Positions 12,601 to 25,590 are shown, counted from the first letter of the stretch. The stretch is 64,000 nucleotides of DNA from Eudromia elegans (GCA_003342815.1 PTEX01000135.1:248001-312000); one strand, 5' to 3'. A program made the numbers and translations. Notes: generated by a model not told the origin, from the sequence alone.

Positions 12601-14100
12601 ATAATGAGCAAAAAACCCTTAAGGAAGTTAAATACATGTACGCATAAATGACTAATTGGAAAGAACTCAATGTATAATTTCTACAAACAAAGGTATGTAA
12701 GCATTTTAAGGCTGGAAGCATGTCTTCTTGGTGTCCATCTCCTGCTGTCAATCAGCAGTATCTTTCTTTGGAGAGGCAAGGAACGGAGCAACTGAGGAAG
12801 ATCCCTACAGAACATAGAATGGAGTCAAAAGAGTCCAAATGATGTGTCATTTTATGACCTTGGGAATTCATGCTGTTTTGCACAAAGTGACAGCTAAAGC
12901 AGAACAAGCTGCATTTGCTACTCTGAGGACTAGACAAGGGAATGGGCAATTCTGGCTCTCCACAGGAAAAGAAAAATGAACAAAAGTTGCTACTCTGTCT
13001 CTCTATAGGTTAAGTTTAAATAAGAATGTGAAAGAAAGCATATTGATACTCAAACTATTAAAATCCTGAAGGACAAGGACAGGCAAAGGGCTTCTCTGCT
13101 TTCAGAGATCTTGTGACACCAAACCGTCTAGGTGAAAAATCCAGTGTCACCTTCTGATTCCTGCCCCGTGCTCCAGGGCACAGCCCAACCCCACTGTCCC
13201 CACATGGTGCAGATACGGGTTATGCACTCAAAGCTACAGAGGAAGCTGTAAGCTTCTTAATGTATGAAAGTGTCATTTTGGCATTGGAGGAGCTCTAAGC
13301 ATCTCTGATGAAAGCCAGAAGTTCTGGGGAAAAAAAAAAAAAGGTCAGGATTTCACACAAGAGTAAAGCAAGCCGAAGAACAAAGATAATATGAAGGATT
13401 ATAAATAGACAGTGCCTGACACCACTCTGTTTCCCCCCAAAACAGGAGACGGATACAAAAAGACATAGAATAGTGCTAAGGATATCACGTCTAAAGTCTT
13501 GGCCTATGTCAAGCAATCCTGGAATTCTCAAAAAGAGTAGGAAGAACTGCAGGAGTTTATTAGTTCAGCTTGCAGCCCTCAGGGGTCATCATAGAAAACA
13601 AATATATTGAGCACAAGCTGATGTTTCTGAGGAAGGTCATTGTCAAAAGGTTTGTCACAACAGACTGAGCCTCACAGAAAAACAGAGACCAACACATTAA
13701 GTGACACACAAGTGATTGCAGAAACCTGAATTTTAATATGTTCAAATGATAAAACGGCCAATGCTTCTTTTTTTCATGGTTGTAAAAAGTCTTTATTGAT
13801 TCAAGGCCAGTGTTAGCTGATGCTCATCAGAAGTTAGCTATTGCCACTGCTAAAAAGAGTTTGACAGTTTCCACCCACATGATTCTCTGCGGCAATATAT
13901 AGGATGTTTTCTCAGTTAGTGAAGTAAGATTTGCAAATTGAATAAAAGCCTGGCAGAGATTTGGTCATTGCAGCCACATTCTCCAACACATTTGAAGAAG
14001 CACAGAGGAGCAAATTCCAGAGCTATATTACGTTAATCAGGTTTAAAACAAAAAAGTCTGTTTAGTCTAAGATGGAAGGCGAACCTATTGCTGAAGAAAG
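9610..14100. other. Intronic DNA with nothing recognised
   Basis: AT-rich, with an A13 run at 13330-13342. Frames such as 11890-12171 (minus), 12464-12751 (minus) and 13295-13531 (minus) have no recognisable domain and no splice context. Confidence 0.55.
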
Positions 14101-14152
14101 ATAAAGTAATCATAAAGTAATGATTAAAGTATAAAGTAATGCATAAAGTAAT
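14101..14152 (+). repeat. Imperfect tandem repeat of ATAAAGTAAT
   Basis: Four exact copies of the 10-mer ataaagtaat at 14101, 14112, 14131 and 14143, separated by one to ten bases. It is a small local duplication array. Confidence 0.9.
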
Positions 14153-14319
14153 CAAGGATATTAACAAGGGATAGCTGGGACGGCGTAATTCCTGCCCTTT
14201 CAAATACTAGACAGTGTTTTTCAAAACAAATGAGGGTGATTTCTGAGGCACTGAAGAAATATGGTGCAAGAAATATATGAAGGTTATGTACGGTCTGAAA
14301 GAACTGATAGGACAGTCAG

Positions 14320-14410
14320 AAAATACAAAGTATAATAAAAATCATATAAAATATAACATGTAATATATAACTTTATAAAAGAAATATAAGAAGTATATGA
14401 AAAAAATTCT
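14320..14410. repeat. AT-rich low-complexity tract
   Basis: Dense ata/tata steps (for example aatcatataaaatataacat). There is no clean repeat unit. Confidence 0.7.
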
Positions 14411-16189
14411 AAAAGCTTGGCAAATATGTCAAAATTACAGAAGTAAGTCAGGCAGAAGAACAGAAAGCCTCCTAAAAAAAATAAGGCATGGATCCATTTG
14501 TAAAATCCGGAAAAACAATATATCATAGCCTTATTTTTAGCCTTATTTCTGAGGAGACAGTGGCGCTGTTTCCACAGCTGAGCAGCTGGCCACACACACC
14601 AAATCTCCTTTCACCTTTCAAGGCGAAAGTGGCCCAGCACCTTGCGACTGTGGCCCCTCATCAGCAGCCCTGCATCAATGCACGTGGAACGCCGCCTCCT
14701 TTTGGACAGGTAACCCACAGCTCCCATAAGCTGCAACGGCACAGCCTCGTAGGCAATCGTGTCCAAGCAATCATGAAAAAGGCATCAGAATTGGACAGGG
14801 GTCCACACAGAGCAAAGAGGCAGCACTAGTGAAAGCCCATCTGCTACTGCCTGATATTTAATAGAGTAGGAAACTGAAAACAAGCATGCTGCATTCGCAA
14901 AAATTGATGCAAGTCAGAGGGAGCCAATGGATATAAAACAAGAGGTACTTTAGGTCTGGGTACAAGTAGAGGTTCTTGCTTGAAACATATGCAAGTAATT
15001 GTGATGCTGGGCAAAGGCATGGGTGACACACATCAGAGATGCAAGCCTCAAGTCAAGAAACCCAAACTCAGCAGGCTCCTCATGTCTCTGGGATTCTGCC
15101 AGTGCCCCACACTCTAATAATCTGAAATAGCAAAAGACTTCCAAATATTAAACCAAATAATTGGGGGTAATTCTTAATTGAATCTATTACAGATTAACTC
15201 TAAAAGCAACAGCTTGTTAACTGAAATTGACTTAATGAACAGTGACACTCTCTTCAGGACCTGGTGTTCCTGTATTCCTGGACTTCTAGCAGCCAAGGCA
15301 GCAATTGGTTTTTCCAGGTCAGACCATGAATCTAATTCACTACATGCAATATTCTTGTACTCCCTTGGCTATCTCTCAGATAAGTGTTTGCAAGGACAAC
15401 TGACCGATGGCCAAACCGATCAACTTCTACTGAGCTCTTCCGCTGTGAAGGGTAAAGCATAGTTACAATCTCCTGAGAGATTTACTTACCATAGTTACAT
15501 GAGTTACCACCCGTCAGCTGAATAGCCATAAATTTGCTTAACAATTCCTTATTGGAGAGTCAAACAGGTTTATTGAAGTCACTCCTGCTCTTACTGCTTT
15601 GCAATTAGAGTGCTAACAGTCTTGTGCTTGTCAGTCAGGTGCCACGGCTCAGCTGATGAGCTATAAACTCCATCGGTAGAGTCATGACATCCAGCTATGC
15701 CAACACAGAACTTTATGTCACTGACCGTCGGTTACAACAAGGCAGTGAGCACCTTAGTTTCTCAAGAAAATAATGGTGATTTCTGACCTTCCAGATAATC
15801 TAAAAAAGAGCAACCAATTTATGAGAATATTTGGACCAGGTGTCATTTTTCCCAGCACTAAAGATCAACTTCACAAAGTAACAGGTCTAACCCACTCAAC
15901 AGCACAACAGAAATAAGCCATTTCAGAGCACAAATAGCAGTCAATCGACAACTACTACTATGGGTGCTATCATTTCTACTGTGTAAGTCTGTAAAAATTA
16001 AGGCCAAATACACTAAAACACTAAATTACATAGCTTGATCCACTGTATAACAGACACCATTATTTTTTTCCACAAAAACTCTAGTAAAGTAGTAGTTACT
16101 AAGCTAAATCATATCTTCCAAGAGGTAATTCAGTCTTGATCTGAAAGCAGCACAAAGATTATCCCATTTCTTTCTTGGGGGCGTTTCAG

Positions 16190-16930
16190 TGGCTAAGCAC
16201 CCTCATTGAGAAGAATTTATGCCAGATGGTTCATTTGAATTTCTTTAGCTCTGGCTTCCAACTACTAGCTCTTACTAAACGTCTGTCCACCAGATTAAAA
16301 AGTCCTTCACGTTTAGTATTTTCTATGATTCTGGCTGTTGGATTACAGACCATGCAAGATGTGACCTCTCAGTCTTCTCATTGATCTAAAAGCTAGACTA
16401 GCTTTCACAATATCAAGCACTCAACCGAGCCCTCAAATAATTTCTGTACCATTTTGTTCTACTTCACAACTCCTTTAAAATATACATCTAACAAACATGA
16501 TGTAATATAATTGATTTAGTCTCAAATTCATCATCTCCTTATGTGAAATCAATTCTCTACTGGTAACCTTTACAATTTCCATTCCTTTGAATTTTGTCTG
16601 AATATTGTCTTTAATTAGTCCTTAACTATAACACCTTGCTTTTGACTGTATTGAAGCATGCCTGTTTGACTAAGTTCAAGTTATCAGGCAAATAAGGCTA
16701 CTTTTCTGCAGAAAAACCTATTGCTGCATCAGGCTTTGTGTCATCCACACGTTTTATGAGTAATCATTTTGTACTGGTCCTTCTTCACTGTTGCAACTAA
16801 ATAGTGCCAGGCCTACTACTGACCCTTCCCATGAGTCTACCAGAAGCACCCATCCAGTCATGATTGCTAACTGACAATTAGTGTATGAGATCTGTACATC
16901 TTTTCTTCTACTTAAATGCGACCAGCCCTT
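16190..16930 (-). mobile_element. Ancient, highly diverged CR1 LINE fragment
   Basis: The plus strand follows the complement of an old amniote CR1 in order. Seen landmarks: an agtccttcacgtttagtatt block, tgtgacctctcagtcttctc, then tttgtgtcatccacacgttt, then tagtgccaggcctactactg acccttccc, and a gacaattagtgtatgagatctg block. These correspond to the CR1 segment running from the distal 3' region into ORF2. Divergence is much higher than for the 58.9 kb copy, so boundaries are approximate. The plus-strand frame at 16175-16384 is antisense to it. Confidence 0.65.
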
Positions 16931-19357
16931 GTGCCTGGAGAGTGAGTCATGAGCTTAACTCCCTCTTCATACTCCTCCACAGATGAGTCTGTAAATCATG
17001 TCTTGCAGTGCGTTACTTGGCTTCTCTTTCATGCCACAATCCCCTCAGCAGACAGCTGGGCACGACATTCTTTGATTCACTAACTGATTCTTTCCTACCC
17101 AAAATATCACGTAACTAGGAGGAAGGCTGTGGCAGTACATTACTTGTTTCACACATGCACGCAAGGCTAGAAGGGAAGAAGAAACTGCTCTAAGTCGACG
17201 GAGTCCTATAGGCAGAGGAGGTCTCTGGGATGATCTGCTGCCCCAGTAGCAGCTCTGAAGCCCTTTTGCTATCATGTAATCTGATATGCAAATCAATCCT
17301 TTCTCACATTATCTGCCATAGTGCATGCAGTCAAATGAAAAGAGATTTGAAACGTATCATGATAGCTGTGGGTCATTGCAGAAGGCCTTCTAATGCACTG
17401 ACCTGGTATTTTTTTCCTAGTCAGCAGAGCAACATAATTTAATATTAAAGCACCAGATAATTTCTTTACCTTCCTTGGAATTTTCCTAGCCAAACTTTAT
17501 CTGCTGTGATTTAGCAGAATATGGGCTATATTAGGGTGCGAGAAAAAAAAAGCATTCCATGGAACTGTACAGCTGTATTTACAATATTTTTGAATAAATT
17601 AAATATTAATATGACTACACACAAAGAATATTTTCAGGATCAGAGAGCTCTAATAATCTTATGCATTTTACATTATGCTGATTTTTTGCTTAAAGATAAT
17701 GTTTATTAGTCCGACTTCTACAGTGTGCTCCATCAAGATTAATTCCTCACTGAGTATTTTTATAGCAGTTATATTAGTTTATACGTATGAAAGTAGATAT
17801 TTTATTTAGAATTATGAAATAGAATCATTATTCTGCCTAGTTAAGGCTAGTTACTACTTGAGAATGGACAGATACAAAGGAGCTAAATAGGATTTTAATA
17901 ATGCAAGTTTTGCTGGTGAAAGGCCACAATAAAACTTAATGTGATTCTGTTATTTAATTTGGAAGAACTATCAAACTGAGGACTTAATCTTTAGAGTGGA
18001 ATAAAGGAATATTATATGGAATTTACTAAACTCTCTAAGTAGTTGTCTAAGAGCATTTTTTCTAATACTCTAAAAATAAACAAACTAAAAAAGCAGAGGA
18101 CTGTGTCAGTGGCACCTACCTCACATATCACAAAACCTTGCAGTCAGAGCACCCTACCCTTCCTACAGCAAGTATTGGAAATATCAGGATAAACATCTTG
18201 GTTCTACCACGACAACCTCGTCAAATATGGGGTTTGACTGAGGGTTTGCAGGGATTAGCCTGGAAGCTCCCTGTGCAAACATAGCTCATTTCTTGGGGAT
18301 GAAGGCTATCCACAAAAGTAAAACCAAATTAGAAGCACTTTAAGATCTCAGTCTATGTAACGAACTTCTTTGTCCTGAGTAATGGAGTACTACAGCCCAC
18401 CTTGTTCTGAAGGGACAAGGAGTTCATAGCAAATTTGTTGAGGATGAGTGGTCTGTAAAGGGCAGCTCCAAGCGTCATGTCACTCGGCTATCTATCAGTT
18501 GATGCTGATCACAGTAATTGTGTCAGCCGTACACCCAGCTGGCCGTTTATACCACAACACACATTTCGGGCTGCAAGACCAGAAGAGCACCAGGTAGGGT
18601 GATTTCACCAAGCACCCCTATAGCCGAGGCAGCTTCACTTTCCGGTCTGAGAACACACGTCTTTGCAGACTCAGACCATGGCCCACTGGATTTTCAGCAC
18701 TGTGCATTTGCTTATTCAACAAGTAGCCTTGCCACTTTCTTCCTGTCTTCACCTGCTTCTCATCTTCCCCACTGCTTCCCTTGTCCCCAGCCTGCTTGCC
18801 ATCCCCTATGGGAATCCCACCTTCTCATGCTAAGGTCAGCAATCTCTGATGTGTGCATAGTTGCCTGTGCCTACTACTATTCCTGAATCCTCTGCCTTAA
18901 AATGTTCAACACTGCTTGGTATCCCAGACCTACTCTGCCACCTCTGCAACCCTCCATGTTCAAGGAAACATATGTGGTATATGGGACTATGTGACTATGA
19001 TGTTTTAGCACTTGAAGCAGTGAACTATGGACCATGGGATTATGATATGACTATGGGAACTCTGCTGCCTTAGGCTGCTTTTGGATCCACTGAGAACAGA
19101 ACAGAATGAACAGCTTCAGAAATGACTCACAAGTTTACAAAGACTCTTGAGAGTCTGCAGGTACAGAGACCTTTTGCCAAAAAAGACAGTCTTTAAGAGA
19201 AGGGCAGAGCTAGGAACAACCAGCTGGGCAGTGGTAACCCCTTACACAAATTGGTGATAAAACAGGGAATCTGATCTAGGAACTTATTAAGAAGAATGTT
19301 TTCCTAGCTAGTCGGTAGGAGCTACTTGTTATCTTGATAGGTCCTGTAAAAAAGCAT

Positions 19358-19382
19358 AAAAAAAAAAAAAAAAAAAAAAAAA
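19358..19382 (+). repeat. A25 homopolymer
   Basis: An uninterrupted run of 25 A preceded by gtaaaaaagcat. No retroposed gene or SINE body is recognised upstream and no polyadenylation signal is clear, so it is listed only as a homopolymer. Confidence 0.9.
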
Positions 19383-20771
19383 GTTGGGAGCAGAACCTCA
19401 GCTATCTTCCAATGGTTTCCTAATTCAAAGAGTTTGGATTCTTTGTTCTGTGGATCTCCCACTATTTTTGTCCCATTCAAGCTTAAGGCACTAAGCAGTA
19501 CTTCTGGCTGCTGGGGACTCCCTTAGCAGTCCTTTATTAGGAGGGAGACAGGCACCTCTTCCATCACTGGAGCACCGTATCCTTCCCTGTACTGACCATG
19601 GAGGCAACTAAGATTAGATGGTCTCAAACAAGTGACCAGAATCCGGAGACTTTTTAAAGAAGTCTTCATTCCCAGAGGGCAGGAGACATAAAAAGTAATT
19701 CCATTTATTTCCATGGAAGATATTTTGGGGTAACGCACACTGTCCAGGTGAGAAAGAATGGAAGCAGTCACCATCACAAGTTTCACAAGCTGGTATGAGC
19801 TCACTAACTCTTTATCTTTCTTGCTTCTTCTCCAAAGTAGACAGGTAGGTTCCGGAGACATTAAGACATGAAAGAGAATTGCTCTGCAACTGCCAGCCAG
19901 CTGCAGTTCCTCTGCACAATTCCACCCAAGATATGTAAGACTCTACACAGCTGCTTCTGAAATGAAAAGCTATCTCAGAGGCCACAGGCCTTTCTTTAAA
20001 CCTTTTTCAGTACCAGAAAAAAACTTTCCAAAGCCTTTCCATGCCTATGCCATTATTTCCTAGGCCATTCTGCCTCAGTATATATATCTAGCTTTCTGCA
20101 CCAAGTCCCTACCAGCCACATCTAGATAGAATCATCTTTACATTCTTTCCCACCTCCCTTGAGTGTAACAGGAGGTTACACCATGTCTCCTTCCCCTCTT
20201 CTTTCCTTTTCTCACAGTCAACATACACCTCCTCTCAAATGCTTCAAGAAACAGAATGACATCATTTTTGTTTCTCTGCTGGCATGAATCTCCTTTTCTT
20301 TAGGATATGAGCCATGTTGCAGGGGTACTCCCCACGCTGTGTTCCACACTACTCAGACTGTCGTTCTCTCTCCTGTTTCCAATTTCTTTAGCACCTACAG
20401 AGAGATCTGTAGGAAGGACCAGTAACTTGCTCAGATGGCATGAAAGTGTTACACTATACCAGATGGCAAAATGCAGCAATGTAATCTTAGCATAACATTT
20501 AGATGAAGTGCAGAAGTGCTTCACAGGCCTAATGTATCCTTGTCCCCTTCCCTCCTCATTCCCCTCCCAAATTGACCACCATCACTTGCAGAAGAGCTAT
20601 TGTGCATGAGGGTCTTGTTTTCCATACCTGGAACATCACAATCTCTACTCCTCTTCTTACCTGCCTCTCTTCCCTGTTTTGGTACTGAAAGAAATTGAGG
20701 TTGCCTTGAATTAGTGATCCCAAGAAAGGACAGTCTGTAATCGCTAAGCTAAAAGACGTGTAAGCAATCCT

Positions 20772-20822
20772 ATGCATGTGTATATGTGTGTTTATATGTA
20801 TGTACGTATTTATGTTTATATA
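20772..20822 (+). repeat. Degenerate TG/TA-rich microsatellite
   Basis: Alternating purine-pyrimidine tract such as gcatgtgtatatgtgtgttt, followed by atgtatgtacgtatttatg. Confidence 0.75.
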
Positions 20823-22526
20823 GCTATCTTCCATTCTTCTGCCTTCATCCCAAACCAAGAATTCTGTATTAATCTTGTAACTAGGATGATAGAAGTTCAC
20901 AAAATATTAAAAATGAGGAGCTAACTTTTTCTTTTAAATAGAGAGCTCAAACAGGCAGAGTCTTCAGTCAGAGAAATACACTGAAAGATGCAAGATCAGC
21001 AGCTCCTTTAAACCCAAAAGGCTAAATTTGAAATATCATTTTTTGAGATAATTATTTTGAGAAATTCATTGTTGAGGAAAGTGCTGAGTCCTATATTCAC
21101 AGCTCTACAGTAAGATTTCTTAAATTAAGCTCATTTCCTTTCTTCCCCACCCCTCTACACATTGTATTATTATTTTAAAAATGCACAATGAACAAGAAAG
21201 AGGTGATTTAAGATGGGGCACTTTAGAAATTGCCTAGGATGGGTTGTTCAAAGAATGAGTCAGTATATGCCTTGTTCTTTGCTCTTCCTTAAGCACCTGC
21301 TTGCAGCTACTTTACAGACTTCTCTCTGCTGTCTGACCCTAGTGAAATCTTTTCTCAGGAAGTGCAAAGCTAAGGGGAAAGCAAACCATGGAGAAATTAA
21401 AAGTTTTCAAGAGACAACAAGTGAAATACAGGAAGGAATGATAAAACTGAAGTGTCAAAATGAAAGGAAACAAAACAAAACAAACACAAACGAACAAAAC
21501 CAGAGACTTCAGCAGAGCAGCCAAGGAATCACTGGACACCACGCAGTCACCAGGGCCATCTGGTATGAGAAGGTCCTGGAACACGGCAAGGCCTTGGATG
21601 GAGGTGTAAAGCTTAAAAAGGTGAGGAGAAATGTGCAGCCAGAATCTCAGTACAAGTTCTGGAGGATCCAGAGGAGGGACCACAACTTGCTACACCCACT
21701 GCACATCTGTGCCAGGCTCTCCCTCTCACTTCAGAAAGGAGCACGGAGAGGAAGACAGGCTTACCGGGCAAGATGACCTTGGGTCAAAATGATCTGGTAC
21801 AATTATTACCATGTTGTTTAATGCTCTTCATTCTACCATCTTTTCCACAGTAGACTCAATATGCACGTTATGGATATTTGTGTTGCTCTCATCTTCTCTT
21901 AGAGCATCTGAAGAGATGGGGTTGGTCGTCTGGAGAGTCTCCAGCCTACTCCTGTCTCCCTGTTTCTTCAACTGAATCACCTCTTCGCCTTCTGCTGGTT
22001 TTGGATAGCCTTCATGCCTCAATGCTGTTTGAAGTACCTCATTTGCTGGGAACTATCTGGTTATCATTAATAGCTGCTTTTACAACATACTGGTATTACC
22101 ACTTAAAAGAAAATCACCAGGTCCTTGCTAACAACCAATTCTTCTCCCCAGTAAAGTGTCAAACCACCTGGAGGAGGGTATCAATGCTTGTCATGAGCAC
22201 TTGTAGTGCCTGCAACAAACCATTCTTCAATGCTGTAATGACTGTGGACTAAATCATATCTGCCAAAAATTTCTACTAAATTTCCACAAACCTCATATTA
22301 CTCTTAATTAACATAATAGTTTCAAATAAAACATATATCTATTTTGACTCAATCTTTTGCAAGACAAAAACCTCATCCGAAATATTTTAAACTAAAAAAA
22401 GACTGCAGTGTCATGTATGTGGGAGAGACTGGTCAGGAAACCCCAGTGGAAAAGTAAGATGGGTTCTGAGAGAAAGTAATTCTAGATTAATACATGCAAA
22501 AGTGGCTTTTTCTTGCCATATGCCAC

Positions 22527-23055
22527 ATAGAAATCTAGAATTAATTAGGTTGGAAATGTCCATGGAAGGTCATCTGGTACTCAAAGTAGGCCTAGCACTG
22601 AATTCAGACCCAGTTGCTTAGGATTTTATCCAGACAGTTGAAAACTTTCAAAGATAAGAGCTTCTCAGTCTAACGGGCAACCAGTTCCACTGCTTCACTC
22701 CCCTCTCAATGAAAATGTTTTCCATGTATAAATTTGAAATCTGTCTTTTCAATTCATCATCATTGTCTTTTGCTGTCCCAACATATACTGCTGTGAAGAG
22801 TCTGGCTCTGACTTTTCAGTAGAACTTGTAGATTTTGGATTGCTACAGTTGAGTTCCCCTGAAGGTCTGCCCCCTGGTTCTGCCACACTGTCCTTGCAGG
22901 GCAAAAGTGCTCCATCTCCCAGCCATCTTGTGGCTGAACTCATTTGAGTTCACTAATGTCTTGGTGGGTCCAAAACTTGATCCAACAGTATTGTAGATGT
23001 GGTCTAATAAATGCCGAGTGAGGAGGAGAAGCATTTCCCTCTTTCCCCCCTGACT
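22527..23055 (-). mobile_element. Old CR1 LINE 3' fragment
   Basis: On the plus strand it reads as the complement of CR1 from its 3' end: aattaggttggaaatgtcc, atccagacagttgaaaac, ccagttccactgcttcactc, then agagtctggctctgac, ccaaaacttgatccaacagt and gatgtggtctaataaatgcc gagtgagg. The order matches CR1 consensus. It is more diverged than the 58.9 kb copy. The minus-strand frames at 22749-23034 lie inside it and are not genes. Confidence 0.75.
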
Positions 23056-23776
23056 CCTTTACCCACTTCACTAAGGGCAAAAAGCATCAGGATTTTATCC
23101 AGCATGCCCAGAAAAGGCTCAAATTTCTGAGACTGTAGGGGTGAGATTTGAAGTTCTGAATCTTGGTTTCTGAATCTTTTGTTGAATGTGCTGCCAACAC
23201 AGGGGAACTTCCCCCACCATAACCCAGAATTTCCCACACATTTTTGCTGTCAGGCACTGATGTTCATGACTGGGTAGCCTATCTGCTGTCAGTGCCTGAA
23301 GAACGCAGCCCTTGACTTAGAAGAAAACAAAATTAGTAAATATATTATTGTGTGCTCTATTTCATTTGCCATCACTGAACACTTTAAGAACAATATCTCT
23401 ATGAAAAACTTAAAGGGTAAACTAAGATATTATACATTCTTTCATATTCAAGCAAAATATACTCTCCTTCTGTGAAATGAAACTTTTTGCACAGTTTTCC
23501 ACCTGATGTATAAATTCTTTATTAAATCCTGGAGCTCCAGTTCAGCACTTCCGACACACAGTCTCTCCTTGAGCAAACATTACTATTAATACTCTGCATT
23601 TATAGTCCTCTACTGGGGCAAATAATTTCACCAAGAACGGTGAGAAAAAAAAAATACTATTTTCAGAAATCAGAAAAGACTATTGTTTATGATAATATTT
23701 GCAGCTCCTGCTGCTGAGTACCCACACAGATTGTACACACTCCCACAGAGACGGAAATTAATAATATGTGAAATAC

Positions 23777-23886
23777 CTGTGCAGCTTGAGCGTCACAGTT
23801 CCATAAACAGTAGCAAAGCCCAGAAGACGAACCCATCTTAGGAGAACACAGCGAAATACACTTGGCTCAAAATACAAAATGACAAC
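23777..23886 (-). CDS. GPR158: GPR158 internal exon encoding extracellular loop 1 and transmembrane helix 3
   Basis: This internal coding exon of the same receptor follows the TM2 exon in the transcript. Seen directly: the reverse strand has a pyrimidine-rich acceptor ending ttctatag, 110 bases (36 codons plus two bases, so phase 0 in and phase 2 out), and a donor gtattt. The translation begins VVILYFEPSVFRC and ends GFATVYGTVTLKLH, with the last two bases ag starting a codon that is Arg in the family. Codon 13 is a cysteine at the position of the conserved class C TM3 cysteine that pairs with extracellular loop 2 (family knowledge). The residues fit GPR158 closely; GPR179 is the alternative. 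The donor +3 to +6 bases (attt) are weaker than the gtaagt of the preceding exon. The next expected exon, starting VLKVFLSRTAQR, was not found at lower coordinates, so the intron probably runs off the window. Confidence 0.94.
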
Positions 23887-25482
23887 CTATAGAACAGAAA
23901 GATAGAAAGAGCTTCAGTACTGCTTTAATGTGAAAGTAGTTTTTCATACAAATGCAGAATAATTACAAAACAGGACAGCAGACATATTTCTGTTCGCACT
24001 GCTGTATATTTAGATTTTCTAGTAAAGTGACTAGATGATCAGATCAACCAGCCGGCACAGTCTTAAGCACCAGCTCCTTTTGAAGGGAGCTGGCAAAAGC
24101 CCTGTGACAGACTGTGAAGTGACAACACCTTTAAATGCAATTCTACTGACTTTTCTTAACCAAGTGAAAACATGTACCCGGAGAAGATGAGGAAAAAAGG
24201 ACATTTTCCTTGAGCTACTCCAATAATATGCAGCTGGCCTAATTTTGGTTTCATGGACTGCATTTACTAAGTTATACTTTAAAATCACTCTGTCTAATAA
24301 ACTTAAAACTGAGCTGCTCATTTGTCTCTCACAACCACTCTGTCACAGTAAAGATGCCACTCTGTCAAAACCCCCCAAATCTTGATGTAACTTCTGGCTC
24401 TTCCCTGTTCCATCCCATGTATTTTCACCAAGCTATACTGATTCTGCCTATGCATCAGCACTTGCAGAACCAACAACTGGTTTAGTCTTTTGGATTTCAT
24501 TGATCCCAACAACAGACAGTTCCTACTGGCTGAATTCTCTCTACTACCCATTCTTCAAGTCCCCATGACACCTATCCTCTCTTTCCTCATTGCTCCAACC
24601 TTGCCTCCCTTCTCCCAGACACTTTGCTGCTTTCCTCTTAAGTATTTTAAATGCAGGTTTCCCCTTCTCACTATCAAGGCAATAACACATAATCCAATCT
24701 GCTGTCTGAGCTTCCTCCTGAGATAGCTCAGCTGGTATTCGCCATTCAGTCCAGCCTTGGCCATCTTCCAGCTAAAAAACTCCACTTGTAACTTATTTAT
24801 GTGTATGCAAGACACGTCTTGTTCCCTTCCTTTCTTCCCTCAAATCACTTGAACACTTAAAGGAAATATTTAAATTTAATGGTGAGATGGGCAAAAGAAT
24901 TTGTCCCACTTTGAGACTGAATTCTTATCCCTGTCTCTATCTCTTCCCCTGTCTCCAAATTGCAGTATCGGGATACGGCTGTTCAAGAACATTTTATGAA
25001 CTGGAAGAAATCTCTATACTCACTGGGAACTGGCATCTAAGGACAATACTCAGCAAACAGTAACATAAAATAACCTCTGCAGGTGTCATTAATGTAAAAT
25101 AATGACAAGTAAATTGGCAAGTAAAACCCTTCATCTAAAATGGAGTTACTCAGATGGTGGACTCCTGTGACGATCTGAGCTATGAACACATCTGAGCTGC
25201 CCCCAGCAGCTGGCATCTCTGGTGCCTCATGTTCCTCCCCATCCACCTGACCCACCCCAGCCATCAGGTACACCCTATCCTTCAAAGGGGACCTGCTAAA
25301 ACAACCCAGCCTACCACACCACAAATTAATTGGGTAATCCTGGTCTAGAGAAGGAAACCACTGAAACATTTTAGGCCATCTGCCACTCGGCTTCATTTAG
25401 AGCCGCTGCATTCTGGCAGTAGAGGTAGTATTGTGCCTACCAGCTGCCATGTGATATTATTTTCCTCAGTAAATGCTTTTCT
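23887..25482. other. Intronic DNA with nothing recognised beyond the acceptor
   Basis: Starts with the TM3-exon acceptor (pyrimidine-rich on the reverse strand). The region 24330-24720 is pyrimidine-rich on the plus strand with overlapping short frames on both strands, none with a domain. Confidence 0.55.
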
Positions 25483-25555
25483 GTGTGGGAATTCAAACCC
25501 AGGATATTGGCCAGAAGCCCAGGACTATGTCCTTTGGGTGACATAGATGTATTTA
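25483..25555 (-). repeat. tRNA-like/SINE relic
   Basis: The reverse strand reads ctgggcttctggccaatatc then ctgggtttgaattccca. This resembles the B-box part of MIR-type SINEs (GGGCTTTGGAGTC...CTGGGTTCGAATCC). Only about 70 bp can be followed and no A-box is clear. Family assignment is tentative. Confidence 0.3.
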
Positions 25556-25590
25556 GGAAAGTGGGGGCAAAGATGGCAGACGTGTGGGTT

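Larger units (their letters stand above)
16931..22526. other. Intronic DNA, mostly unassigned
   Basis: Holds a poly-A run and a TG/TA-rich tract (listed). The longest open frame of the window, 187 codons at 21213-21776 plus, includes an aaac-rich low-complexity stretch near 21470-21500 and has no recognised domain, so I do not call it a gene. The minus-strand frame at 19523-19861 is likewise unsupported. Confidence 0.5.
1..23776 (-). other. GPR158: GPR158 intron downstream of the TM3 exon (5' part; runs off the window)
   Basis: Inferred from the donor at 23771-23776 and the absence of any further recognisable GPR158 exon toward coordinate 1. I looked for the family segments around RTAQRIPYMT, GWTSSVCQN and NMCLIDRW on the reverse strand and saw none. 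The intron carries CR1 fragments, a LINE endonuclease relic, a tRNA-like relic and simple repeats, listed separately. An exon overlooked by eye cannot be excluded. Confidence 0.75.

Noticed and set aside
19358-19382. A25 run as the tail of a processed pseudogene
   Set aside because: No transcript-like body or polyadenylation signal was recognised upstream, and no target-site duplication could be defined.
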